Below, piece after piece: positions 24,154 to 35,602 of a DNA stretch of 44,506 bases. Positions within the stretch are counted from its first letter, which is position 1; each line of letters starts with the position of its first letter. The DNA lies in NCBI GenBank assembly GCA_015680685.1, contig MNCI01010504.1:510517-555022 (forward strand). The letters run 5' to 3'. Under the pieces are notes generated by a model that saw nothing but the letters and a program-made list of their open reading frames with translations, was not told the origin of the DNA and ran no database searches. Source of the stretch: Gnetum montanum. Lineage: Eukaryota; Streptophyta; Gnetopsida; Gnetales; Gnetaceae. Position numbers and translations under genes: made by a program.

Positions 24154-24910
24154 TGTAACGATGGAAAACGTCAGTTGCTAGAAAATACCAAACGAAAATC
24201 CGTGTACACAGTCTTAACCACAGATCCGTGCGAGGGCCGTGCTAGAGAAAACGAATCCACGGTGCCCTGAACGGTCTTGTCGATCAGACAGGGACTTACT
24301 CAATCAGTAAATTGACAAATATTACGATATTATGCATAGTATATGGATATTCCGTGGAATAAATTGATTGGACGAATCGAAAAGGGAGTAGAAAACGATG
24401 TAAATAGATTGAAATAACAACAACGTTAACGTGACAAGGGGGATCGAATTTAAGAGGAATGCGCAATTCCAAGATCTATGCTTTGACTTGAAGAATGAGA
24501 ATATCGTGTACAAAATTCCAATGGTAAATCTCACTTATCTTGTGCGAAGCATACACAAAATAATAAGAAAAGTGTTCAACAAGGAGTACAGAATGAAGCT
24601 CGGTCTACCTCGTAAGCCAAAGATGGGATGCAAGGGTGGTCAAGCCTGGATGTCTATCGATCAACTATTTCTGATCAATAGATTTTGTCAACCGCACCAG
24701 ACGATCTCTCGATCTCTAATCTGCTCCTTTTGCCTTGGGTAGTCTCTACTCAAATGGCCAATGATCACCAATGGAGAGAACTGTATTTTTTTTTCACCAA
24801 AGGACTGATCGCTCCTGCTGTCAATGCTCAAAGATGTCTCCTGTCTCTGCTCAAAGGTGATAACTACCAAAAGTTGAAGATGCCGATCCCTGATTCCTTC
24901 ATCAACTGGA

Positions 24911-24920
24911 GTATTTATAG
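24911..24920 (-). promoter_or_regulatory. TATA box in the Tat LTR
   Basis: Plus-strand GTATTTATAG reads CTATAAATAC on the minus strand; it is kept in the other LTR at 40693-40702. Confidence 0.6.
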
Positions 24921-25079
24921 GTTTGGTAGTACGTGGAGAAGGCACGGCCCTGATGACACGTGTCTCAAACCTTCAAAATACCGTTGACTTAGCAAATTTT
25001 ATGTTGAAACTGGTCACGTAGCATCACGTCTTTTAGAAAAGGGGGCAAAGTACACTGTCAACCACTTCCGCTAAAGCTG

Positions 25080-25560
25080 CTTCGTGATTACGCATAATAC
25101 GCTCATTAGCGTATTGTACGTGTGGATAGCAGATGCGTATCTAGTACTGCTTTAGCTAGCTTTACGTTGTATTACACTTGTTTACGCTGCGTTGCGTGGC
25201 AGAGTGTAATAGAGCATGGGAATAGTTGATTCCAGCCGTTTTACGCTTATTCACACCACGAAGCGTAATAGAGCGTAAAAATGATCAACTTTACAATAAA
25301 TTATGCTTATCTGTGCTGCGTAGCGTAATGAGTGTAAAGCGACCAATCTGCAAAAAAAAAGAAGAAATCAATCTGCCGCGCTTCCTTTGACTCTGACTTT
25401 GCTTTTTTTTGAAGCTCGTTATGTTGCTCTGCGTAACAGAGCATAAATTCAGCCCTGAATAAAAGACTTGGTGGAATATGCGACAAGTCTTTCTGATATC
25501 GGGTTATGTTAAACAAAGTTACGTTGAGCGACACTACGCTATGTTGTGTAATGTAGCGTA
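25080..25560. repeat. TTACGC/GCGTAA hairpin cluster in the LTR
   Basis: At least six small inverted repeats built on TTACGC...GCGTAA, for example TTTTACGCTTATTC with GAAGCGTAATAGAGCGTAAA, and TTACGCATAATACGC with GCGTATTGTACG. Units are spaced about 60-90 bp. The same pattern is in the other LTR (40860-41340), and single GCGTAA words recur in the internal region (around 31540, 35420, 35560, 36030-36240). Confidence 0.65.
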
Positions 25561-25710
25561 AAGACAGAAAAACAAAGTAAGGTCTAAATTTGCAGGAAAC
25601 TTGGAGACTCGATGCTGTGCGCCTCTTTGCCTTGTTCTGTTTTCTAGATTCCTATCGCAAACCTTCGCCCTAATTGTGAATCTTCGCCTAAGGCCGATTC
25701 GTAATTTCTA

Positions 25711-25787
25711 CGGTGTTTCAATGGCCCCTCTTTGTTGACGTTTAGAGGGCTTGCCTAAAAGACGTCGACAAAGAATACAAAACACCG
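25711..25787. repeat. Foldback around the PPT/LTR border
   Basis: CGGTGTTT (25711-25718) pairs with AAACACCG (25780-25787), and CTTTGTTGACGTTTA (about 25730-25744) pairs with TAAAAGACGTCGACAAAG (about 25756-25772), leaving the PPT in a bulge. Confidence 0.5.
25721..25733 (-). promoter_or_regulatory. Polypurine tract of the Tat-type element
   Basis: On the minus strand AAAGAGGGGCCAT directly precedes the 3' LTR. Purine-rich and in the right place. Confidence 0.65.
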
Positions 25788-26917
25788 GATAGGTAAAAGT
25801 ACCAACAGCGTTCGTCAATGGTTACTCAAGTGTCGTCCTATCAACGCAGAAGTGCAGAAATGAGGGGAACGGGAGATAAAATGGTACATGAGGGAATTTG
25901 TATAGAGGTAAGAGAAAGGTTCGGGGAAGACTCAAATGAGGTTCAGGGAAGACGCAAACATGTGAGTATAGTGTTCTTCATGCATAAGCACTTGGGCCTT
26001 CTCTTGTGGTTGCATTTGCATGGAGTTATGCCGTCATTTTGTAGATGAAGGGGCTTGCATAAACAAAGTGTGTTGCGTCTGCGTGGCCTGGATGAGTTGT
26101 TTTTCATCCATTATGCCGACCCACTCTTTTTTTTGGCCTCCACTAGGCAAGTTGCATTACGCCGGTTTATGGACTTGATTGTAATGCAGATGCGGAAAAG
26201 CGTATGCACGTTTTGCATAAGGGAAATAGATGGTGGAGATGTAGGGAAGTAAGAACTAGAGGTAGGATTATGGGGAAAATAGGGATGCACTCCCGAGTGG
26301 ACAGGCTAACTTAAGTGGCCATCTCAAAACATCGTCTGTATTTCATCGCTCCGATGAACGCGCCTCTGAACGACATCCTCGTAGCAAGTAACCTATAACC
26401 AAAGAAGAAAATAGAGGGCACCATTGCTCGGTCGAATTACCAGAGAGGTTGTTGAAACAAGTACTGTTTAGGGTGAGACAGAGTGAGCGGGCCGCAAAGG
26501 AGGAACTGTAGCACAAGGCCAGGGTCTTCATCGTTGACGCTCGGCCCAGCATATCATCGCCAAAGATTATCAAACTCAATGCACCCGACTGGTTATGCAA
26601 AGAACCAGCTAGGTGAATCTGTGAAGCCAGAGCCTGATAGTGATGATGAGCGGAGATCCACAAGGTTGTTTTTGATGAGAACTCCTTTCGGGCTCCGTTC
26701 GGTGAAACTAAACTCTCAGAGGTGCCACTGCTGTAGTGGGGGCAGTGACAGCATCTCCGAGAGGTCAATAGTATGCCTTTCAGCACATTCGAGGAATCAA
26801 CAGAATGCCTGTGAGGTCGCGATGCTGGGACTGTCCCAACATCCCACCCCATTTGTTTTGTAGCCGCACGGAGATGATTACGCTCGCTTGATTTGCATGA
26901 TGGCGATCTGTAGGTCC
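25734..26917. other. Region between integrase and 3' LTR, ORFs unknown
   Basis: Tat elements often carry extra sequence here. Open frames exist on the plus strand (25818-26048, 26055-26252 and 26483-26863, the last with VKPEPDSDDERR) and the minus strand (26343-26852, 169 codons). 26343-26852 and 26483-26863 overlap on opposite strands and neither has a motif I recognise. At most one can be real. Confidence 0.35.
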
Positions 26918-27367
26918 CAGTTTTAAGTCCTGGTAGACTGTCGTTGCTGGTTTTAAGTCTCAGCAGACCATGGTCCCAGTTTAAAGTCTAGGCGGACTGA
27001 AAAATGCTAGTTTTACGTCGTAGCGGACGGTGGTTGAGCTGATTTATGGTCTAAGTAGACCGTGCTGTGGATGTCAGTTTCATGTCTTAACCCAAGGACA
27101 GATCTGTGCTAGTTTCACGTCCCAGTAGATGGATACTTACCTGTGCCAGTTTCATATCATGGCGGACAGCCGGTGCTAGTTTAGCATCATGGTGGACACA
27201 TGTAGGAAATGCCAGTTTCACATCTTGGCAGACCTGTACAACATTGCCAGTTTTACGTCATAGCGGACTATTACAACTTGCTAGTTTTACGTCGTGGCGG
27301 ACGATTGTTGCCAGTTTAGCATCATGGCGGATGTGTGAAGGGAATGCTAATTTTACGTCATAGTAGA
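26918..27367. repeat. Array of 14 spaced 23 bp motifs
   Basis: Consensus about GCTAGTTTTACGTCATGGCGGAC on the plus strand, starting at 26918, 26947, 26976, 27006, 27038, 27073, 27108, 27145, 27174, 27211, 27246, 27280, 27310 and 27345. Spacing is 29-37 bp with unlike spacers. Most units end in a mini-hairpin GTC...GAC. In two units with CATCATGG, one ends GGATG, keeping the pairing (CATC with GATG). Related to the array at 35603-35950. Confidence 0.8.
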
Positions 27368-27408
27368 CGAATGTTGCCATACCTGATGTTAACACTAGAT
27401 ACACAGCT

Positions 27409-28560
27409 AGATGTAGTACCGCTTCAGATATATATGATTCACGGGATTCGGTAATTCATTGCCGTTGATATCTGCTAGCTTGAATGCGCCATTGCCATAC
27501 ACATAGGCTACCAAGAAAGGGCTCTCCCAGTTTGCAGAGAACTTGCCTACTGGTTTACAAACGGCCTTGAGAACCAAATCTCTCTTCTTGATAGGACGTT
27601 GTTGAAGATTATGTCGATGCTTCTGCCTCTGCTTATCTTGATACTTTTCGATGGTATTAAGCGTCTATATTTGCCTCTCCTCGACTGAATCCAAATCCAT
27701 GATTTGAGACTTAATGTGTTGAGCCTCATTTATAATCGTGGAGAGGACCATCCATAGAGAAGGAACCTGTAATTCGAGGGGCAGCACCACCTCGGATCCA
27801 TAGACTAGGCTATAGGGTGTATTGTCTGTAGCTGTTCTGCATGTGGTACGATACGCCCATAGCACATAAAGGATCTTTTCATGCCACCGTCTCTTGTTGC
27901 TGTCGAGCATTTTCTTGAGTAAGTTGATAATGACCTTGTTTGTCGCTTCAGCTTGACCATTCGCTTGCAGGTACTAAGGTGAGGAAAAAGATTGTTTGAT
28001 GCCGAGATTGTCACAAAAGGATTTGGTTTCCAAACAACTAAACTGTGGCCCATTGTCAGTCACGATAGTCATCGGGAGGCCAAATCTGGTTACAATGTTA
28101 TCTAGAATGAAGTGACAGATCTGTTGCGACGTGATCTTTCACAAAGGGATGGCTTCCACCCACTTCGTGAAGTACTCAGTGGTGGTGATTATGAAGCTAT
28201 GACCTACAGAAGATTTCGGTGTGATAGGCCTTATAATGTCTAATCCCCATCGTTGAAAGGGCCATGTTATCTGAGTTGTGTGTAGTTTTGTAGGTGACAC
28301 GTGTATAAGGTTTGCGTAACGTTGACACGTGTCACATGTTTTAACCTTCGTAAGACAATCTTTTTCCATGTACGGCCAATAATACCCTAAGCGATGGATT
28401 TTAGAGGCCATGGCTCGTGGCGCTACGTGTCCTCCGCATAATCCCTCATGGACTTCACCGACTATACGTTGCACCTGATCTTTGTTAACGCAAGTAAGCA
28501 GTACTCCATCAAAAGAGTGTCTACAGAGGGTACTATCTCCTATGATGACGTACTGCCTAG
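27409..28560 (-). pseudogene. Integrase region of the Tat-type element
   Basis: Inserts the element cDNA. The N-terminal zinc-binding part is at 28340-28474 (VHEGLCGGH ... CDTCQ, an H2C2 arrangement). The core follows with WGLDIIRPI, VTDNGPQF and QANGQAEATNKV giving the D, D and E positions. The C-terminal part ends NHIYLKRYYI and a stop near 27409. Stops interrupt the frame (for example after WVEAIPL at 28139 and in the core near 27975). Follows RNase H in one former polyprotein. Confidence 0.8.
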
Positions 28561-28734
28561 CTCACTTGCGGATTGCAGCTTTCTGCACGCATGTTAGTTC
28601 ATGCGGTGGTTCGCCAGGTAAGAGGTAAGTTTTAATGTTGTCATACCACTCTAGCGTTCTATCTTCGAGCAGTGAAGATATTTGTGCCACCTAAATGATA
28701 GGATCTGTACAATCTATTATTAGTGTAGGACAGG

Positions 28735-29710
28735 TGTCGAACAGGTGTGATGACACGTTTAAAGCTAATGTAGCTAGTGCATCGGCTAGTGTGTTATTGT
28801 TTCAGGGCACGTGTTGGGCATCGATCGTTGTGAACTGCTTTAGAAGATCTTTAGCCATATCGCAGTAGGGCTGTAAATGTACAGCCTTGTAGGCGTAGAC
28901 TCCTGTGATTTGATTTATAACAAGCATCGAATCGCCCCTAATTGCCAGGTGTTGAACATCAAGCTCTTTGGCTGTTAATAATCCCCTAAGGAGTTCCTCG
29001 TACTCTGCCACATTGTTCGTACAGGGAAAGGTCAAGCGGTAAGCATGAAGACACACATCCTCAAGTGATAGCATAATGACTGTGGTGGCACTACTGTCTC
29101 TAGTGGTTGAAGCACCGTCAAAATATAACGTTGCTTCAGGGCCTGTGAAAACAGGGCTTAAACTATGTACATGCTCATCCGGAAATTCAAGCTCTATGGT
29201 TGCCTGACTGTCAATAGGCGAGGTTATTAATTGGTCAGCTATCGCTTGGCCTTTCGTAGAAGATTGACCAATATAACGCAGATCGAATTCTGCCATGATA
29301 GCTTTCCAACGAACTATTTTACTACTTTTGTACAGATTATGCGTAATAGCCCTAAGGATGTTATTTTTGCAGATTATGTTGACCTGACTATGAAAAAGAT
29401 AATGTCTGCACTTTTTGAGCGTAAACACTAATGCTAAGTAATTACGCTCTACTTTGTTGTACCTCGTTTCATACGCACATAGAGCATGACTCAAGTAGTA
29501 GATGGGTACTTCTGACCCATCATCTCTCTTTTGACAGAGTAATGCAGCTAAGGCTACGTCTGACGTTGCGAGGTAAATGTAAAATGGTTGATCCCTTTGT
29601 GGTGGGAAAACTGTTGGCAAGCATTGAAGCTCTTGTTTCAAGCTATCAAACGCATGCTGACAATCATCTATCCATTCGAAATTAATTCCCTTTTTGAACA
29701 AGTGCTGCAT
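28735..29710 (-). pseudogene. RNase H plus archaeal-type RNase H
   Basis: An open 302-codon frame (28802-29710) with two RNase H domains. The first (residues about 40-160) has FYIYLATSD where the family usually has the catalytic Asp, so it looks inactive. The second (residues about 193-302 and on to 28735 past a stop) has FDGA (D198), VAEYEELL (E237), GDS (D260) and NTLADALA, the full catalytic set of the archaeal-type enzyme. Two domains in this order identify the Tat lineage. It removes RNA from the RNA-DNA hybrid in reverse transcription. Confidence 0.8.
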
Positions 29711-30873
29711 AGGGTGTAACTTATCTTTTAGTCTCTAAATGAAACGCCTGATAAATTGCAACCTCCCTTGCAATCCGCGTAATTGCTTGAGATTTGTACG
29801 GGGTGTCAATTCAACAATGGCTTTGACTTTGTCAGGGTCTACTCGTATACCAGTTTCTGATACCACAAACCCTAGCATGCGTCCGGTTTTGACTCCAAAT
29901 ACGCATTTCTTTGGGTTGAGCCGGAGGTCGTATTTAGAGCATCTTTTAAGGACTAACTTCGGATCCTCCGAATGATCTTCTGACCTTATAGACTTAACAG
30001 CTATATCGTCAACATAATCATTCAGTCTCCCTAGGAGATAATCGCTAAAGATGTACTCATAGCTCGTTGATACGTAGCTCCGGCATTTTTTAACCCAAAA
30101 GGCATCATGGTGTAGTAAAAGGTCCCCCAGGGTGTCATGAAGGTGGTCATCAGCTGGTGTTCTGGGTTGATGCGTATTTGATTGTAGCCTGAGAAGCCAT
30201 CCATGAAGGATAAAAGCGCATGCCCAACAGTTGTATCCACTAGTTGGTCGATACTCGGTAATGGAAAATTATTTTTGATTGTAGCTTTGTTTAAGTCTCG
30301 GAAGTCTATGTAGATGCGTAGCCCTCCGATCTTTTTAGGAACAACTACAATGTTAGATACCTAGTCTGAGTAATCAACCGCACGAATGAAACCAGCCTGG
30401 TACAGTTTAGTGATCTCATCACGTACTGCTAGCACGACTTCTGGCTTAATCTTTCGTGTTTTCTGTCTAACTACTTTGATATGGGGATCTAGGATTATGT
30501 TGTGTTGTATTAACCTTGGGTCTAGTCCCGACATATCTTCGTATGACCATGCGAACTCCGTTATGTTGTTCTGGAGGACCTGTCTTATGTCATTGTGTGC
30601 CTTTTGGTCTAGTAAGGAGCTAACCTTAAGAGTTTTAGTCTCACCTCTATGCGTAACCATAGAGACCTCGTTAAGGGGGTCTTTGGTTACATCTCCAGCT
30701 TCCAGATCTAGCGTGCGCATCGATTATTCTGGTTAGTCTAGAGATGTTTCCAATGTCGCTATGGTTGTGTCATCGAGGGCAAGGTTAGTCTCTACTAATG
30801 TGGGATCAAGTTTTCTAATATTTTCTCCGTGTGGACCTGTTAAAATTAGGAGCGCAGATAAAGTTTCGTCCAT
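29711..30873 (-). pseudogene. Reverse transcriptase of the Tat-type element
   Basis: Palm and finger blocks are readable: KLYQAGFIRAVDYSD, then a stop at a position that is normally Trp, VVPKKIGGLRIYIDFRDLNK, LSFMDGFSGYNQI, MPFGLKNAGATYQRAM and the catalytic YVDD (30005-30016). A start is possible at 30873 (MDETLSALLIL), with an in-frame TGA just upstream. A splice acceptor candidate TTTTGCAG lies at 30886-30893, of note because Ogre elements have an intron between protease and RT. Several stops make it inactive. Confidence 0.85.
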
Positions 30874-31212
30874 TTGTCAATTATCCTGCAAAATTGTCAA
30901 ATATGAAAGTAATTAGAAAGTTGCTAAGTTGGATGCTATAAGTATTTAACGAATAACGCTTGGTTTAGTCTAAAAGAAAAAGGATGTGATGTGATGTCTC
31001 TCAGCGTGAGAAGCTAACTGAATTTTGGACATCGTGAACAGCCTGTAATTAATGTGACCTGATTACAAGGAGATAAGAAGCAATAGTTTAAGGTCGTTTT
31101 GGACCGTAATGCATGCGATATCTGTTGTAATTAATGCCTTGATTTTTGGGTTCCAGCTCATTAGTATTTGGGCAAGTCTTGCTTAAATCAGGCATCAAGT
31201 CGGTTAATTTTG
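30874..31212. other. Spacer between RT and the antisense gene
   Basis: No coding match. Contains the acceptor-like site for the element on the minus strand and the upstream region of the plus-strand gene. Confidence 0.4.
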
Positions 31213-31223
31213 TATATAAATAG
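31213..31223 (+). promoter_or_regulatory. TATA box of the antisense gene
   Basis: TATATAAATAG lies 131 bp before the ATG at 31354, a normal plant distance. It faces away from RT and towards protease, so it would drive the gene on the strand opposite to the element. Confidence 0.6.
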
Positions 31224-31353
31224 GCAGTTCTTTTCGAGAACGGGCTGTTGGCTATCGCAAATTTGAATTCTTGGCTGTCATAGAGAGAAGGAGAAAGAGA
31301 AAAATATTGTAGCGCATTATTTATGAAGACATGAAGATGTGAAGACTGCAACA

Positions 31354-34300
31354 ATGTCACCGAAAGTTAGAGGGAAGAACGCGAAATTGGCAAAGATCGA
31401 CGAAGTACAAGGGAGCCTGCAGCGTGCTTCGCAGGCTTTGGTTGAAGTGAGGGATATCACTCCCCTGAATCGGTAGGTCATCCCTGGCTTATTTGTGTTG
31501 CTTTCTGTGATATGCTTCTTCTTTACGGTGTTTATTCTTTTTGCGTCATTCTGCGTAAATTAGAGTTTTAGGCTATGGACCTCGCGTTAAAACGAGGGTT
31601 TATACAACAATGTTGCATCTATCACCGTTTTCTGGGACAAACCTTGTACTGTTACAAGGGTTTAGGCGATTTTGGCTGTATAACTAAAGCATAATTTGTA
31701 AATTTTCTATTGTTTTAGCATGCAATCAGAATCTAGACGATAATGTATTTATTATTTGTACAGTATCATGTTGAAACCCGTCCTAATCGTCTTGGACATA
31801 GTTAAGGTTTTATGTTGTATAAATCCAATCGTACCCAATGTTCCTCCCCCTCAGACTCGGTTGCAGGGGATGGCTATATGGTTCCGAAAGGGTGCACTAG
31901 AGTTTCTACAATTTTTGCTTCATAACTACAGTATTATTGTGTGGTCGCATCTGTCAGGGGATGTGGCTAGCACTATTTTGGAACACCTGTTAGTGGGTTC
32001 TACGCACGGAATCCTGGCTTTCTTGACAGACGGGGCTATCGATACTGGTCGTCCCCAAGACCGTGAACTTAGCGCCAGAGGGTTGAGGTGCTTAAGTTGG
32101 ATCTGGAAAATGGCCAGGTTTAGCTGTTACCATGCGTACAATACTTTGTTTATGACCCATCATGTCTCGACTTACTTTTAGAACCCACCAGGCATAGTGT
32201 ATTATTCGGGCGGGTAAGTTGTTTTACTAGCAGTATTGTCAATATGTTTCTAATGCCTAGATTTGTGAAGCATAGGATAATAATGTGTTATATGATACAG
32301 GTTTTTCATTAACGAAAATGGATTAGTAGGGAATAACGATACATTGACCTGGACCGAAATAGCGATAAAGGAGTTTACCTCCACCAGCAACGTACGCGCC
32401 GGTGTAATGGGACAGATGTCCTTTGACATTCATGAATATCCCACCCGTTATGCTGATTCTTTCAAGAATTTTCAGAACCTCGGGTGGTTACATGAAGAAT
32501 GGACTTTGGATCTACCCCTTACCGTCGCGGACGTGCAGAGGAAACTTCCTTCATTTCCTTTGCCATTTGGACTTGGTGAGGTTTCATTGTTGTTATTAGT
32601 TACAGTATATTATATTGTTTTTGTTTTGTCTTTTGAAATGTTGCGTAATAGGGTTTTTGCTGCTTTGACATGTGCCTTATGTTATTAGTCAAGGAATCCC
32701 GGGAGATTACCATCACGATTTCTGGCCACGAGGCGAACACCCTCCTTTTCCACTATGGCGACATTAAGGAGGCACAACGCTGGCTCGGCCATGCGGTGGC
32801 CCCAGTTGCGTTGGTCACCAAACTGCGGGAAGCAAGGCTAATGCATTTATTTCTGGCTGTAACCCCTGATGTCCCTGCCAGTGAAATGTTAACGTTGGTT
32901 AACTCCTTCAGTGAGAGGGCTGAGCGTTTTTGCATGCGCGTGCATCACGTGTGTGTAAACTTTGATATTGACACTCAGCTGTTTGGTGACCTCTTCGACG
33001 TCCCCTCTGACAGTCTTCCCATAGAGGAAAAGTTGAGGAGGAGCCTTAAATGTCAGGAGGAGCTGGAGGAGTGGCTAGGGACCAAGAAGAAAACCAAGGG
33101 GATCCCTTGCGAAAAGATTGAATTAGAGGTCACCAAGACTATTTATCCCCTCTTCCGAGCTTGAGCCTTCCCCAAAACACTCTTGCAGGGAAGGTTATTT
33201 ACTATAGAATAGGCCTGTATTATGCGAGAGGTGATGGAGGAAGGGACCTAGTTCGACTGAGCAAGCTATTTCGCCAAGGGGTTACGCACTGAAATGATCA
33301 AGCTTCGCCAAAAGCTTGAGTCTTGTTTCAGTGTGCATTTCACCTTCTTCATAGCTTGCCTTCGGTGTTTTGCTAAATTTTTGGTTGTCCAGAGGAATGG
33401 GGTCTGGGTACAGCAAGACCGAGACCAGCTATCCAAACCTTGGATTTCCCATATTTTCGGCACTACCCGGGGATAGGATCCTTCGGAGGAAATTGGGGAG
33501 TCTCAGTCGATAACAACAAGAGATTTAGTGGTGCCTCGAGTGCGGGGCCTTGACAGTGTAGGTGGGGTGGTTCCCACTTACACCGATGACACGTCGCGGG
33601 GAAAGCGCCTAGCTGCAGAGATAGTAGATGCCTTGGTTTAGCATAAAAGGCCTCGCTTAACTGAGGCACCTGCGGAACCAGCGGGTGGCACAGACAGAAC
33701 TATGTAAGTCAGAGTTCAACGGAGTAAACCTCCGCCTGGTAAGCGTAAAGACATAGTGAAAGTTATTGCAATTATTGTATCACGCAAATTTATTCAAAGT
33801 ATTTTCAATTGTTTAAATGTGTTATGTGGTATGAACAGGGAGATCTATGGAGTGGTTGACCCCTGAAATAGGGGCAGTGGTATTACGGTGTGGAGAAGGG
33901 GCCCCAGTTTTGGAAGAGGAGGCCCCGGCTGTTAGAATAAGTGACGCACAGACCCTTGTGCGTGAGGAGAGAGAGGAGGTGGAAAATGTTGATGCACCCC
34001 CACTACATCAGGTAGAGGTCAGTGTATTAAGACATTTTTAGGAATTCTATTAATAACTAGAAATTTTGACTGAGTTACGCTACAGATGAACAAGGTGCAT
34101 CCCCGTCCGCCGTTGTCAGCAGAGTGTGGGGGGAATTCCCTGATAAGTTTGACTTCATGGAAGGCGTTGTCAATGATATGGTCGAGTGCCTCGAGCACGT
34201 GGATCCTGGAGCTGGTATGTTACTGCTACTGTATGCTTATTTTATTATACAGTTGTAATGTTTTATTTGCGCTTGATAATGTTTGTTATCAGGAGCTCGC

Positions 34301-35422
34301 CTTCGATGGGTCCCTACGGAGCCCATTGACTTGGACACAGTGGAGCCTTCATCAGACGGGGCAGTCGTGCCATGCAAAATTTATGAGGAAATGCGTAAAT
34401 GTGCATTACGCTTGACTCACTCCTTATGGGAGAGTTAAAATGTTAATGAAGACCTCTGGAAGAGACTGCAGAGGTCAGAGAAGGAAAGGGTGTCTCTGAC
34501 CAAAGAGGTCGGAGACTTAAAATCGCGATGTGAATTCCTATAGGTACAAGGAATAGGTGAAGAGGACTGGCATACAGCTATTATTGACTACACTCACTAT
34601 TGGACCATAGTCAAGAACAGTGTGCAAACCTGTCGAGAATTGGTGGAGCAGAGGATGCAAATAGAGCTGTTGGCCCAGAAAAACCAAGACTGGAAGGATT
34701 TTTGCGCAAATGTGCAAGAATGGGGGCAAAAAGAGAAAGATCATAAGCATCTGTAAAAGTGAGAAAGTATCGCTTATCGTCAACACTATCGAGATTCTAC
34801 CGTCGAAGCTCAATCCTTGCGGGTATTCCTCGATGTCATTGGCGCATCCAAAGCCTTCGAGAAGTTCCAGGAGCAGGTAACAGTAAGCACGTCCCCGGAG
34901 AGAGAAATTGCTCTTCCTGGGGGCGAGACCACAGTCCCTACTTTCTTCCCTAAACCACCCTGATGGACTAGTGTGGAGAAAGGAAAGGTAAAGGCTGGAA
35001 CCGATCTGGGGAATGGAGTATGGTCTGAATTAACTGAAGATGAAATTATGTAGTGCCTATGGGTCGATTTAGATCAGCTCCCCTTTGCTGAGGAAGTAGG
35101 ACCATCGCGAGTAAGTTTGAGTGTTATTGAATTCAAATTTTTTGATTTATCCTATCATGGCTTTTACTGATGTATTTACTGTATATAGGTACAAGGAGTG
35201 GATGAAGAAGGTAGACAAGATGAGGAGCAAGTGCAGGAAGAAGAGGGTAATGATGCAGACCGTCCTTTTGGGGAGCCAGTGCTAGCTCCAGAACCCCGTG
35301 AAGATGTCATTCCTCATGAAGGAATGGCCTCTAAAAGGGACGACCCACTTGAGGACAATTTGTTAGGCTTAGAAGTAGACCTAAGGGATACTGGTGACAG
35401 TGGTACTAGAGGGGATGCGTAA
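31354..35422 (+). pseudogene. Antisense multi-exon gene inside the Tat-type element
   Basis: Exons 1-4 join in phase at GT/AG sites: 31354-31472, 31764-32213, 32301-32575 and 32689 to about 33164. Later exons are likely at 33839-34010, about 34085-34215, 34293-34550 and 35190-35422. Exon 1 (MSPKVRGKNAKLAK...) is basic. Exon 2 resembles the FCP1/NIF HAD-phosphatase fold: KPVLIVLDIVKVLC at motif 1, FRKGALEFLQFLLHNYSIIV and VWSHLSG in the middle, and IWKMARFSCYHAYNTLF with NPPGI at the end. The second acid of motif 1 and the DD near the end are not kept. Exons 3-4 (residues about 190-430) match nothing I know. The later part is Glu/Lys-rich with coiled-coil-like stretches and an acidic end. Stops (TAG at 32179, others after 33164) show decay. 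Whether it was captured from the host or is an old part of the element is open. Confidence 0.6.
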
Positions 35423-35602
35423 TTGTGATTTACGCATGATTTTATTTATGAAATTGAACAATGGCAATATGAGTGTTGGCCAGATTACTCACGAGATTTT
35501 GTTTATGGTTTTCATTTAATTTTGTTTAATTTTATGTCTTTATTTATGCAAAGCGTAAATAGATTTGAATAATTTTTGTTATTATGACTATAGAATGGAA
35601 TT

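Larger units (their letters stand above)
24154..25720 (-). mobile_element. 3' LTR of the Tat-type element
   Basis: 1567 bp; in element sense it runs from TGAAACACCGTAG to CATCGTTACA, so TG...CA. It aligns with 39937-41502 along its whole length with mostly C/T and G/A differences (about one in ten in the first 200 bp, fewer elsewhere, by eye). The 25080-25560 part is full of TTACGC/GCGTAA hairpins. Confidence 0.85.

Noticed and set aside
26918-27367. CRISPR-like look (23 bp repeats with unlike spacers)
   Set aside because: Repeats are degenerate, spacers are 6-15 bp, the setting is a plant retrotransposon and no cas gene exists.
29231-29975. Plus-strand ORFs of 66-84 codons
   Set aside because: They are shadows of the RT and RNase H frames on the minus strand.
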